From Methanosarcina acetivorans C2A (GTDB lineage Archaea > Halobacteriota > Methanosarcinia > Methanosarcinales > Methanosarcinaceae), in assembly GCF_000007345.1 (NCBI RefSeq), contig NC_003552.1, forward strand, positions 4,836,001-4,900,000: DNA of 64,000 bases, in the 5' to 3' direction. Made by a program: the position numbers and the translations under genes. Of the stretch, positions 16,298 to 24,545 are shown in pieces. Below the pieces are notes generated by a model that was given only the letters and a program-made list of their open reading frames with translations, did not search any database and was not told the DNA's origin. Each line of letters begins with the position of its first letter. Within the stretch, counting starts at the first letter, position 1.

Positions 16298-16329
16298 CAG
16301 TATTGATACTAATCAGTATTGATACTAAT
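16298..16329. repeat. Tandem palindromic operator-like repeat
   Basis: CAGTATTGATACTAAT occurs twice head to tail (16298-16313, 16314-16329). Each copy holds the inverted repeat AGTAT-TG-ATACT, as in a binding site for a dimeric regulator. It abuts the first unit of the 232-bp array. Confidence 0.55.
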
Positions 16330-17105
16330 TAGATGCAGTAGACAAGTTTGAGGCAAGTTGCTTCGTAGTATTTTATGACATTTGAATATACCAGACTGAA
16401 GAACATTCCAGTTTCCTCCACTCATTTCCTGTATTTTGTTCATTCCCCGTTATACGCGGCCTTCTGCAATCAGGACTGTAAGGAAATTGTCAAGAAACAA
16501 TTCCTGACATCCTTAACAAACATTCAGGCAGAGACCCAATGATTTTACGATGTAACCTGATTAGATGCAGTAGACAAGCTTAAAGCAGGTTGCTTCGTAG
16601 TATTTTATGACCTGTGAATATACAAGACTGAAGAACATTCCAGCTCCCTCCACTCATTTCCTGTATTTTGTTCATTCCCCGTTACACGCGGCCTTCTGCA
16701 ATCGGGACTGTAAGGAAATTGCTAAGAAGCAATTCCTGACATCCTTAACAAACATCCAGGCAGAGACCCAATGATTTTACGATGTAACCTGATTAGAAGC
16801 AATAAATAAGTTTGAGGTAGGTTGCTTCGTAGTATTTTATGACCTGAGAATATGAAATACTTAAGAACATTCCAGTTCCCTCCACTCATTTCCTGTATTT
16901 TGTTCATTCCCCGTTATACGCGGCCTTCTGCAATCGGGACTGTAAGGAAATTGCTAAGAAACAATTCCTGACATCCTTGACAAATGTCCAGGCAGAGACC
17001 CAATGATTTTACGATGTAACCTGATTAGATGCAGTAGACAAGTTTAAAGCAGGTTGCTTCGTAGTATTTTATGACCTGTGAATATACAAGACTGAAGAAC
17101 ATTTT
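16328..17105. repeat. 232-bp tandem array, three full units and a partial fourth
   Basis: Units start at 16328, 16560, 16792 and 17024, each exactly 232 bases apart, with no indels in the spacing; the fourth stops after about 82 bases. They differ at scattered positions. Each has a stem AGGAAATTG(T/C)...(A/G)CAATTCCT; unit 1 has a T-A pair where unit 2 has C-G, while unit 3 has a C-A mismatch. No frame is conserved across units. A repeated non-coding RNA or a structural array is possible. Confidence 0.9.
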
Positions 17106-17186
17106 CATTACCTCTTTTGTTTCTTAATTATCCAGTTTCATCATCTGTACCATAGACTGAACTATAATTCAATCTAACAATTGCGA

Positions 17187-17264
17187 TTACCAGCCGAAGA
17201 GCAGACCGAGATCAAACTCAAAAACAATCGCAAAAAGAATGCCGAGATCGAGTCCAAAGATCAT
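17187..17264 (-). CDS. Candidate 25-residue hydrophobic protein
   Basis: ATG at 17264 follows GGAGG with eight bases of spacing. The product has two similar halves (GLDLGILFA and EFDLGLLFGW), 25 residues in all, hydrophobic with three acidic residues, as in short membrane-associated peptides. An overlapping out-of-frame ATG lies upstream at 17281. Below usual annotation size; the ribosome site and composition are the only support. Confidence 0.4.
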   Translation of the reverse strand: MIFGLDLGILFAIVFEFDLGLLFGW

Positions 17265-18139
17265 GTTTATTCCCTCCGAATTTCATATTTTCCCCACGCC
17301 AATACCTGTATACTCCACGTTGAGTACACTTCCTTGAAACATTTTCTTATAATCCTCTTTATCAAGCATCCAAAGCTCATCACTCTGTCATCCACTTAGA
17401 GAGATTATTAAGAAGAATTCCCTTGATTTTCGGGATCTACAGTTCCAATTTTTATCTGGCAGTGGCTATATTTAGCTATATATAACAAATTATATAAGTT
17501 GAATAGAATTACATATCCTTACGAATAATAGTTCTTAAAGATTTAGAGGGAAGTAAATTCATAACATAGTATATATTTTTTATACTGTTATGTGTTTGAA
17601 TATTTCACCATAGTTTGGGTCTCAATCTAAATATTTGAATGCCTATCCAAGCTCGAGAAAGAACTTTTTGGAACTGATTGATTTAGAGATTGCGGTTTTT
17701 CCATCAAGTATTACAACTGATGTATGAGATAAAGCAGTTAAAAATAACATAGATAGGGATCGGGGTGAGAACATAAATTTTCTTCAAATGCCTTATGCTC
17801 CCAGAAAAAATCTCCAAATTCGATTTTTGTTGTCCATTTTTACTGTTCAAAAATATGCCTATTTTTATGCTTGAAAATTTTAATACAAATCATGTCTGAA
17901 ACTAAATGTCGCCCAAGAGTTTAAAACAATGTATCCAGTGCTTAATTTCAAAGTTCACTTTTAAAAGCCCTGGCTGACAATAAAAAATCGACAGCAACTG
18001 GACTTGGAATGGAATCTTTCGAAAGAAATTTACAGAGCATAGATTAAAATGGATTTTCTTACATAAGAGTAGAAATAATTGAGATAATTCAAAGTGATTT
18101 TTTCTGATCATATCTCAGTAAAATTGGGGGGATGCGAAC
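17265..18139. other. Non-coding region with protein-start relic
   Basis: On the minus strand at about 17411-17449 a short frame reads IGTVDPENQGNSS then stop, matching the proposed N-terminus of the protein at 7185-8921 (GTVDPEN). An inverted repeat CATAACA...TGTTATG lies at about 17561-17593. The rest is AT-rich; the promoter of the export cassette should lie in the last 200 bases. Confidence 0.45.
18126..18131 (+). promoter_or_regulatory. Shine-Dalgarno-like G run that would select ATT 18140
   Basis: GGGGGG eight bases before the in-frame ATT. The ATG directly following it (18132) is out of frame and leads to a stop within 32 codons. Confidence 0.35.
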
Positions 18140-18868
18140 ATTAACAAGAATAGTTTACCTGAAGATAGGTTACCTGGGGATAGGTTACCTAGGGATAGGT
18201 TTCCTGTTGTCGAGGTTTCCAATGTCATGAAAAGTTACGTGCTTGGGGACATGAAAGTTCCGGTACTCTCAGATATTAACCTGAAAATCGAAAAAGGAGA
18301 ATTTCTAGCTATTATGGGCCCATCAGGTTCGGGAAAAAGTACTCTTATGAACCTGATAGGCTGTCTTGATCGGCCGACAGAAGGGAGGATCCTTATAAGG
18401 GGGAGGGACCTGCATAGAATGTCAGATGAAGAACTAGCCCGAATCCGAGGGCTTGAGATAGGGTTCGTTTTTCAGACTTTCAACCTTGTTCCTCGTCTGA
18501 CTGCTATTGAGAATGTTTTGCTTCCTACTTTTGCAAATTCAAGGAGCAACGATCCGCAAAAACGTGCAAAGGAACTCCTGCAACTTATGGGATTACAGGA
18601 CCGCATGCACCATAGGCCAGGAGAGCTTTCCGGAGGCCAATCTCAGAGGGTCTCGATTGCAAGGGCCCTCATCAATAATCCTTCAATTCTCCTTGCTGAC
18701 GAACCGACCGGGAACCTGGATTCGAAAACGGGTTCTGAGATCCTCCAGATATTCATGGATTTGAACAATGAGGGGAGGACAGTAGTAATAGTTACACACG
18801 ACCCTGAAATTGCAAAATATGCTGACAGGGTTGTCCTAGTAAAAGATGGGGAAATTAAATATAATTAA
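18140..18868 (+). CDS. ABC transporter ATPase, cassette A; ATT start proposed
   Basis: A 242-residue nucleotide-binding subunit of a MacB/LolD-type exporter. Motifs: Walker A GPSGSGKST, Q-loop FVFQTFNLVPRLT, signature LSGGQSQRVSIARAL, Walker B ILLADEPTGNLDS, H-loop VTHDPE. The first ATG in frame, 18227, would remove the first beta strand (VVEVSNV), which cassette B keeps (VIEVINV). The only way to include it without a frameshift is ATT at 18140. The added N-terminus has three 15-bp, five-residue repeats (DRLPG, DRLPR, DRFPV). A frameshift joining ATG 18132 is the alternative. Followed by the COG1361 and permease genes, 12 and 43 bases apart. Confidence 0.9.
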   Translation: MNKNSLPEDRLPGDRLPRDRFPVVEVSNVMKSYVLGDMKVPVLSDINLKIEKGEFLAIMGPSGSGKSTLMNLIGCLDRPTEGRILIRGRDLHRMSDEELARIRGLEIGFVFQTFNLVPRLTAIENVLLPTFANSRSNDPQKRAKELLQLMGLQDRMHHRPGELSGGQSQRVSIARALINNPSILLADEPTGNLDSKTGSEILQIFMDLNNEGRTVVIVTHDPEIAKYADRVVLVKDGEIKYN

Positions 18869-18880
18869 GGTGGGGAATAC

Positions 18881-20122
18881 ATGAAATTGATTAAAGAGCG
18901 TATTATTGCGGCTTTTTTTTCTTTACTCGTTATAGCCTCCGTTTTTGCGGCTCCAGCTTCTGCATCTGTAGGGAGTGCTAATCTGAAAATAACGATCGTT
19001 GAAACAAATCCTTATCCTGCAAAGATAGGAGAATACCTGACTCTGACCGTACAGGTGGAAAACGTCGGAGGAGACAAAGCCGACGACGTTGACATAGAAA
19101 TAGTCCCTGAGTATCCTTTCAGTCTGGATTCCACGGCAAATGCCGTGCAGAACATTGGAGCTCTCAATCCTGGCAGAACTGCTACAAAGGAGTTCTATCT
19201 GTATGTGGATAAAAACGCCCAGAAAGGAACTCGTTCAATTGATCTTCGCGCCAGAACCGAAAAGGACAAGCCCTGGAGTGAGAAAACTGTGGATATAAGG
19301 ATAGGGACTGAGACCTTTACTAGCAAAGGGACAGTTGAACTTGCAGAATTCGTTACTTCTCCTGAAGTCTTTATGCCTGGAGATAAGGGTACCATTACAG
19401 TAACCCTTAAGAATACAGCCACCGCAACCACAGTTACTATCGATGACGAGGACTATGATACCAATGCCAGAATACAGGCTGCAACTTTAAAACCTCTATC
19501 TGATGGAATAACGAATCTGGAAGCTCCATATTATGAAATGGGCCTTGTGGGCCCGGGAGACAGTATCCAACTGACTTTCAATGTTAAGGTCGAAGAGGAT
19601 GCCAGTGAAGGAACTCACAATCTTGAACTTGCAATCGAGGGCAACTCTTATGACTACAGTTGCCGGAAGAACATTCCGCTTAAAGTTGACTCCTCAAATA
19701 TAAAGGTCATTCCTTCAAAGCCACTCCAGATGGTGGGCGGGCAAGCGACCGTAGAATTTGACGTAGCAAATACCCACCCCAACGAGCTTAACTCTGTCAG
19801 CATAAAGCCTGAAGCTGAAGGTGTAAAGTTTTATCCTGCCGAATATTTCATCGGGCCAATGGACTCTGACGAGCTTTTCACAATAGAGTTTGACGCAACG
19901 ATAGATGATTCCTCGGATGTAGATGCTTCAGAACCCATAACCATGGATGTAACTGCAACCTATAACAATGGGATTAACAGGCACGAAAATGTTGCAGGAA
20001 ACCTGAAACTTGAACCTGACTCCATGCCTGCTGAAACAAATTCTACAGTTGCAATTGCAGGAGGAGTTATTGCAGTCTTTATCCCTGCAGCCTTCCTGAT
20101 ATATAAAAAGAAAAAACAATAA
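18881..20122 (+). CDS. COG1361 surface protein, cassette A
   Basis: A 413-residue exported protein of the COG1361 S-layer-domain group. A signal peptide is clear (basic MKLIKER, hydrophobic core, cut near APASAS, residue 29). CARDB/NEW3-like beta-sandwich repeats follow (KIGEYLTLTVQVENVGGD; MPGDKGTITVTLKNTA; QATVEFDVANTHPNEL). A C-terminal transmembrane helix at about 388-408 with KKKKQ anchors it facing outward. Genes of this kind lie with MacB-type ATPase and permease genes in Methanosarcina; it may be the extracytoplasmic adaptor. Ribosome site AGGTGG precedes ATG. Its paralogue is at 23010. Confidence 0.92.
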   Translation: MKLIKERIIAAFFSLLVIASVFAAPASASVGSANLKITIVETNPYPAKIGEYLTLTVQVENVGGDKADDVDIEIVPEYPFSLDSTANAVQNIGALNPGRTATKEFYLYVDKNAQKGTRSIDLRARTEKDKPWSEKTVDIRIGTETFTSKGTVELAEFVTSPEVFMPGDKGTITVTLKNTATATTVTIDDEDYDTNARIQAATLKPLSDGITNLEAPYYEMGLVGPGDSIQLTFNVKVEEDASEGTHNLELAIEGNSYDYSCRKNIPLKVDSSNIKVIPSKPLQMVGGQATVEFDVANTHPNELNSVSIKPEAEGVKFYPAEYFIGPMDSDELFTIEFDATIDDSSDVDASEPITMDVTATYNNGINRHENVAGNLKLEPDSMPAETNSTVAIAGGVIAVFIPAAFLIYKKKKQ

Positions 20123-20165
20123 GCAGATGAAGATTTGCTAAATATCATATTTGCGGGGGAAAAAT

Positions 20166-21380
20166 ATGATACAATTTGTACAGGCTACTCGCATTGCTTC
20201 CGGGAGTATAAGCAGCTCCAAGCTTCGGTCTGCACTCACAACACTCGGAATTGTGATAGGGGTTGCAGCAGTAATCATAAATGCATCCCTTGGAGCCAGC
20301 TTTAACCAATTTTTTACCGATGAGGTCACCTCTGTTGGCTCAAATTTTATAATTGCATATAGCGACCAGCCTAACATATTTTATGACAGCGAACTTGAAA
20401 TGATTGAAAATACTCCAGGAATTTCCGGAGTTTCTCCCAGGAAAACAGTGTCTGGAGAAATTAGCTATCTTTCGGATACTAAAAGCGTGAGCATCGTGGG
20501 AGTGAATGGGGACTTTCAGGAAATCCAGGGAATTGAGATGGAAGAAGGAAGTTTCCTGACTGATAAGGATATTTACTCTACCGTTCTTGGGTATGACCTT
20601 GCAAAAGAAGAATTTGGCAGGAGTATCTCACATCGAAGCACTGTGGATATTGCATTCCGACAGGAAGACGGCACCCTTATAGAAAAAAGCTTCAAAGTTA
20701 AAGGGGTTCTGGAAGATTCAAAAGAAACTATTCTCGGTGGAGACGGCAGTACGGACATGATAGTTTATATCCCTATTTCAGTCATGAATGAGATGACCGG
20801 AGAAGAAGACTATGGAGCCCTCTTTGCGATGGCCGAAAGCTCTGAAAATATCGGCACTGTTTCGGATGAAGTGGATAAAAGGCTTGCCCGGAACTTCGGA
20901 ATTCCTCAAAGGGATATCGGGAATGACGACTCAAAACCCTATGTCATAATCGACCAGGTAGATGTCCTTGAAGAGACCGGAGCACTGGGAGATGCCTTAA
21001 GTTCCTTCCTGCTCGTCCTTGCTTTAGTCTCACTATTCGTGGGTTCTATAGGGATCATGAATATCATGCTTGTAACAGTTACCGAACGTACGAGAGAAAT
21101 AGGGATCATGAAGTCCGTAGGTTACAGCAGTTCCAATATTCAATCCCTTTTTTTGCTTGAATCCGTGATGGTAAGCGTCTTCGGGGGCCTGATGGGGACT
21201 GCAATAGGAGGGTTTGGAGCCTACATCATTGAAGAAGCCCTCAAACTTCCACCGGTATTTCCTTTCAAGCTGATTGAAATCGGGATTCTGGTTTCGGTCC
21301 TTGTAGGTGTAGGAGCAGGGCTGTATCCCGCAAGGAAAGCTGCAAACATGAATCCTGTGGATGCTTTAAGGTATGAGTAA
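20166..21380 (+). CDS. MacB/FtsX-type ABC permease, cassette A
   Basis: A 404-residue permease with one N-terminal transmembrane helix (SALTTLGIVIGVAAVIINAS), a large extracellular MacB-type domain (about 50-270), and three C-terminal helices (FLLVLALVSLFVGSIGIMNIML; VMVSVFGGLMGTAIGGFGAY; IGILVSVLVGVGAGLYPA, each part of a longer segment). It ends PVDALRYE as usual for the family. ATG 20166 has GGGGGA five bases before it; the in-frame TTG at 20151 overlaps that site. MacB-type permeases do not carry substrate through a channel but transmit force to proteins outside the membrane. Paralogue at 26486 has exactly the same length. Confidence 0.93.
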   Translation: MIQFVQATRIASGSISSSKLRSALTTLGIVIGVAAVIINASLGASFNQFFTDEVTSVGSNFIIAYSDQPNIFYDSELEMIENTPGISGVSPRKTVSGEISYLSDTKSVSIVGVNGDFQEIQGIEMEEGSFLTDKDIYSTVLGYDLAKEEFGRSISHRSTVDIAFRQEDGTLIEKSFKVKGVLEDSKETILGGDGSTDMIVYIPISVMNEMTGEEDYGALFAMAESSENIGTVSDEVDKRLARNFGIPQRDIGNDDSKPYVIIDQVDVLEETGALGDALSSFLLVLALVSLFVGSIGIMNIMLVTVTERTREIGIMKSVGYSSSNIQSLFLLESVMVSVFGGLMGTAIGGFGAYIIEEALKLPPVFPFKLIEIGILVSVLVGVGAGLYPARKAANMNPVDALRYE

Positions 21381-21544
21381 GGGATTTGTTCAAAGAAATG
21401 ACCCTTAATCTTCATATTTCTTTTTTCAGCATCCTTTAACTTTTTCATAGTCCAGTTGTTATGCTGCCAGTATTTGTATTCCAATTTTTCTTTTCAGCTA
21501 TTTTTCAGCTTTTCTTTCAGCTATTTTTCAGCTTTTTTATCAAT
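21381..21544. repeat. Intergenic, imperfect TTTCAGCTATTT repeats
   Basis: TTTCAGCTATTTTTCAGCTT recurs twice at about 21493-21536, T-rich on the plus strand. This may act as a terminator for cassette A. No gene. Confidence 0.5.
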
Positions 21545-21674
21545 GAGCTTATCCCAAAACTCAAAATCGGCTCTCCGAATCTTGAATCTGAAATAGTCAA
21601 TCGAGTCACAGATAATGAAAATAATTCTGAAATTTTGACCGATACAGGGATAAAATAGGTTTTGGGATGAGCTC
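21545..21674 (+). mobile_element. MITE, family B copy 2
   Basis: About 130 bp between GAGCTTATCCCAAAAC (21545-21560) and GTTTTGGGATGAGCTC (21659-21674), 16-base terminal inverted repeats with one mismatch. No transposase; matches the element at 15466-15591 in opposite orientation. It lies between the two export cassettes. Target duplication not seen. Confidence 0.7.
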
Positions 21675-21930
21675 CATATAAACTGACACAAAATAAGAAA
21701 ATAAAAAATCTCATACTCACAATAGAGCTCTGTTCAAGCCTCGAAGCAAACATGAGAAAAGGATCGAAAACCTTAAAAAACTGAATACAGAGAACTAATT
21801 CTTTTGCAGATTTTAGATTATAAAAATAAATAGATAACAAACATTTTAAAGCTTAAAACCAAGAAATATTGATATTGTGTAGCACTCAGTGGGATAATAT
21901 ATTTAAAGTTAGAAGAATGGCGAAGTGGAC

Positions 21931-22833
21931 ATGAAAACTGAAATACTCGATCATGAAGTTTCTTCTCCCGAAGATTCAAATCCGGAAGCAGGCAGAAGCA
22001 GTGGAAATGAAGAAGAGATGCCTCCGGAAGAAAACTTGCTTGCCTCTGATGAAACTCCAGATAGGGGAAATTCAGATGAAGACCACATTAAGTGCGAACT
22101 GCCCCGTTCAAGTCGCCCGGAAAGAGGGAGCGGAGGAGGAAATCCCCATAAAGGAACCCCGGTAATAGAGGTAATCAATGTAAAAAAGAGTTATACTCTG
22201 GGAGATATGGAAGTTCCAATTCTCCATGACATTAATCTTACAGTATGGGAAGGAGAGTTTCTTGCTATAATGGGTCCTTCAGGCTCAGGAAAAAGTACCC
22301 TTATGAACCTTATAGGTTTTCTTGACAGACCTACAGAAGGAAAGATCATAATTAAAGGGCTTGATATCAATACATTATCCGATAAGGAAGTTGCCAAGCT
22401 CAGGGGGCTTGAGATAGGCTTTGTATTCCAGACATTCAACCTGATCCCAAGGCTTACCGCTCTTGAAAATGTTGAACTGCCAACCTACGCTAACACCAGG
22501 GAGGGGGTGAATGCGCGTAAGAGGGCAAAAGACCTTCTTAAAATGGTCGGACTTGAGGACCGAATGCACCATAAGCCAGGAGAACTTTCAGGAGGGCAAT
22601 CGCAAAGAGTAGCTATTGCCAGAGCTCTGATCAATGACCCGGCAATCCTCCTTGCGGATGAACCTACAGGAAATCTTGACTCGAAGACAGGCTGCGAAAT
22701 CCTCAGCATGTTTACCAGACTTAATGAAGATGGCAGGACTATCGTGATGATTACGCATGACCCTGAGATTGCAAAGTATGCTGACAGAATAGTACTCGTA
22801 AAAGATGGAATAGTCCAGAATAATTCGGAATAA
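21931..22833 (+). CDS. ABC transporter ATPase, cassette B
   Basis: A 300-residue homologue of the ATPase at 18140, with the same motifs (GPSGSGKST; FVFQTFNLIPRLT; LSGGQSQRVAIARAL; ILLADEPTGNLDS; ITHDPE). An acidic, Ser/Glu/Pro-rich extension of about 75 residues precedes the domain, probably disordered; its job is unknown. A GTG at 21925 is the alternative to ATG 21931. It is followed by a COG1361 gene at 23010; the matching permease is displaced to 26486 beyond a kinase gene on the other strand. Confidence 0.92.
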   Translation: MKTEILDHEVSSPEDSNPEAGRSSGNEEEMPPEENLLASDETPDRGNSDEDHIKCELPRSSRPERGSGGGNPHKGTPVIEVINVKKSYTLGDMEVPILHDINLTVWEGEFLAIMGPSGSGKSTLMNLIGFLDRPTEGKIIIKGLDINTLSDKEVAKLRGLEIGFVFQTFNLIPRLTALENVELPTYANTREGVNARKRAKDLLKMVGLEDRMHHKPGELSGGQSQRVAIARALINDPAILLADEPTGNLDSKTGCEILSMFTRLNEDGRTIVMITHDPEIAKYADRIVLVKDGIVQNNSE

Positions 22834-23009
22834 ACAAGAATAATTCGGAACAGATCAGAAAGATTGGGAAAATGAGCTGGAATTATTCTGGAATAAGCCA
22901 GATAAGTCATGATTCTACATAATGCCCCGACAGGATACTCGGAGTAATCCAGAGTAATCCAGAGAACCCTGAATAATTAATTTTAGAAATTCAATCAGGA
23001 TGAATAAAA

Positions 23010-24266
23010 ATGAGAGGACAAAAAACCCCGTTTACTTTTGCTGTTATATTTCTGCTTTTAGTCTCATTTATTTTTGCAACTCCGGCTTCTGCGGCGACTG
23101 CAAGCGCAAACTTGAAAGTCACAATAGTTGAAACAAACCCTTACCCTGCTAAAATAGGGCAGTATCTGGACCTGACAGTTCAGGTAGAAAACGTAGGTAG
23201 AGAACGAGCAGAAGATGTTGAGATAGAAATAGTCCCCGAGTATCCATTTACCCTTGATTCCGAGGAAAACGCAGTGCAGAATGTAGGGGCTCTTGCTCCC
23301 GAAAAATTTGCATCCAAAGAGTTTCACCTTTTCGTGGACAAGAACGCTCAGAAAGGGGTCAGGACAATTGACATCCGGACAAGGATAGATAAATCAAGCC
23401 CCTGGAGTGAGAAAACTTTTGATATAAGGATAGGGACCGAGACCTTTGACAGCAAAGGAACCGTTGAGCTTGCGGAAATCGTTTCTTCTCCCGAAGTCTT
23501 TATGCCCGGAGATAGGGGCACCGTTACGGTAACTCTTAAAAATACAGCTACTACACCCACAGTTACCATCGATGGAAGTGACTACGATACCAATGCAAGG
23601 ATCCAGGTTGCAGTTTTGAGGCCGCTGTCTGAAGAAGTAATTGTGCTTGATGCCCCCTATGAAGAGATGGGACTTCTTGGTCCGGGGGATAGCATCAGAC
23701 TGACATTTAACGTTATGGTTTCCGAGGATGCAAATGAAGGGACTCACAACCTTGAACTTGCAATTGAAGGCAATTCTTTTGACTACAACAGCCGGAAGAA
23801 TATTCCGCTTGAAGTTGACTCTTCGAATGTAAAGGTCATCCCTTCAAAACCACTTAAACTGGTAAACGGCGAAGCTACCCTCGAGTTTGATGTAGCAAAC
23901 ACCCACCCCAATGAGCTTAACTCTGTCAGTATAAAACCTGAAGCTGAAGGTGTAAATTTTTATCCCGCCGAATATTTCATCGGGCCAATGGACTCTGACG
24001 AGCTTTTCACAATAGAGTTTGATGCTATAGCAGATCCGGCTTCGGAAAACATAGGAGGGAACTCTGAACCGATAAACCTCAGCCTTTCTGCAAGTTACAG
24101 CAACGGCATAAACAAACATGAAAATCTGGTAAGCAATCTTCGCATTCAACCGGTTGAGGAAAATGAGGGAGGCAGTTCAGGCCTGCTTGCAACTGGTATC
24201 CTGATTGTCGCCCTTGTTGCCGGAGGGGTACTGATTTACAGAAGAAGGCAACAGAAAAACAGATAA
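23010..24266 (+). CDS. COG1361 surface protein, cassette B
   Basis: A 418-residue paralogue of the protein at 18881, with closely similar domains throughout (for example ETNPYPAKIGQYLDLTVQVE and VANTHPNELNSVSIKPEAEG). Signal peptide to about residue 27 (FATPASAA), extracellular beta domains, C-terminal transmembrane helix near 390-410 followed by RRRQQKNR. The 175 bases upstream contain repeated AATAATTCGGAA and AGTAATCCAGA words. Presumed adaptor or partner of the cassette B transporter. Confidence 0.92.
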   Translation: MRGQKTPFTFAVIFLLLVSFIFATPASAATASANLKVTIVETNPYPAKIGQYLDLTVQVENVGRERAEDVEIEIVPEYPFTLDSEENAVQNVGALAPEKFASKEFHLFVDKNAQKGVRTIDIRTRIDKSSPWSEKTFDIRIGTETFDSKGTVELAEIVSSPEVFMPGDRGTVTVTLKNTATTPTVTIDGSDYDTNARIQVAVLRPLSEEVIVLDAPYEEMGLLGPGDSIRLTFNVMVSEDANEGTHNLELAIEGNSFDYNSRKNIPLEVDSSNVKVIPSKPLKLVNGEATLEFDVANTHPNELNSVSIKPEAEGVNFYPAEYFIGPMDSDELFTIEFDAIADPASENIGGNSEPINLSLSASYSNGINKHENLVSNLRIQPVEENEGGSSGLLATGILIVALVAGGVLIYRRRQQKNR

Positions 24267-24545
24267 GCTGCTGAAGAACCTGGGAGTACAGGCAGCATCA
24301 ACTGCATGCTACCTTTACAGCCATGGTTCTTTTTGCAGGATTTTTTAATTTCAGCTTGTTTTTTAAGTAGCTGGGATTCTAAATTTCAATATGATTTCCT
24401 GGTTTCCAGTTTGATCTTCTGGTTTTCAATTTGATTCCCGGATGTCAATTCCCGGCTTCAGGGGTAGAGTCAGTTTTTTTCGATTTTTCCCTTTAAGTGA
24501 AGAGTTATTCTTTTTCGGATTATTCCCCGAAAGAGGGATATTTTC
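24267..24545. other. Convergent intergenic region
   Basis: T-rich stretch between the COG1361 gene and the kinase gene, with repeated GATTTCCTGGTTT/GATCTTCTGGTTT-like words at 24389-24440. Nothing coding. Confidence 0.4.

Noticed and set aside
16722-16907. Protein coded in the 232-bp array
   Set aside because: The frame is broken by stops in the other units, and the ribosome-site spacing is poor.
21461-21658. Small protein gene
   Set aside because: It is made of TTTCAGC repeats and MITE sequence.
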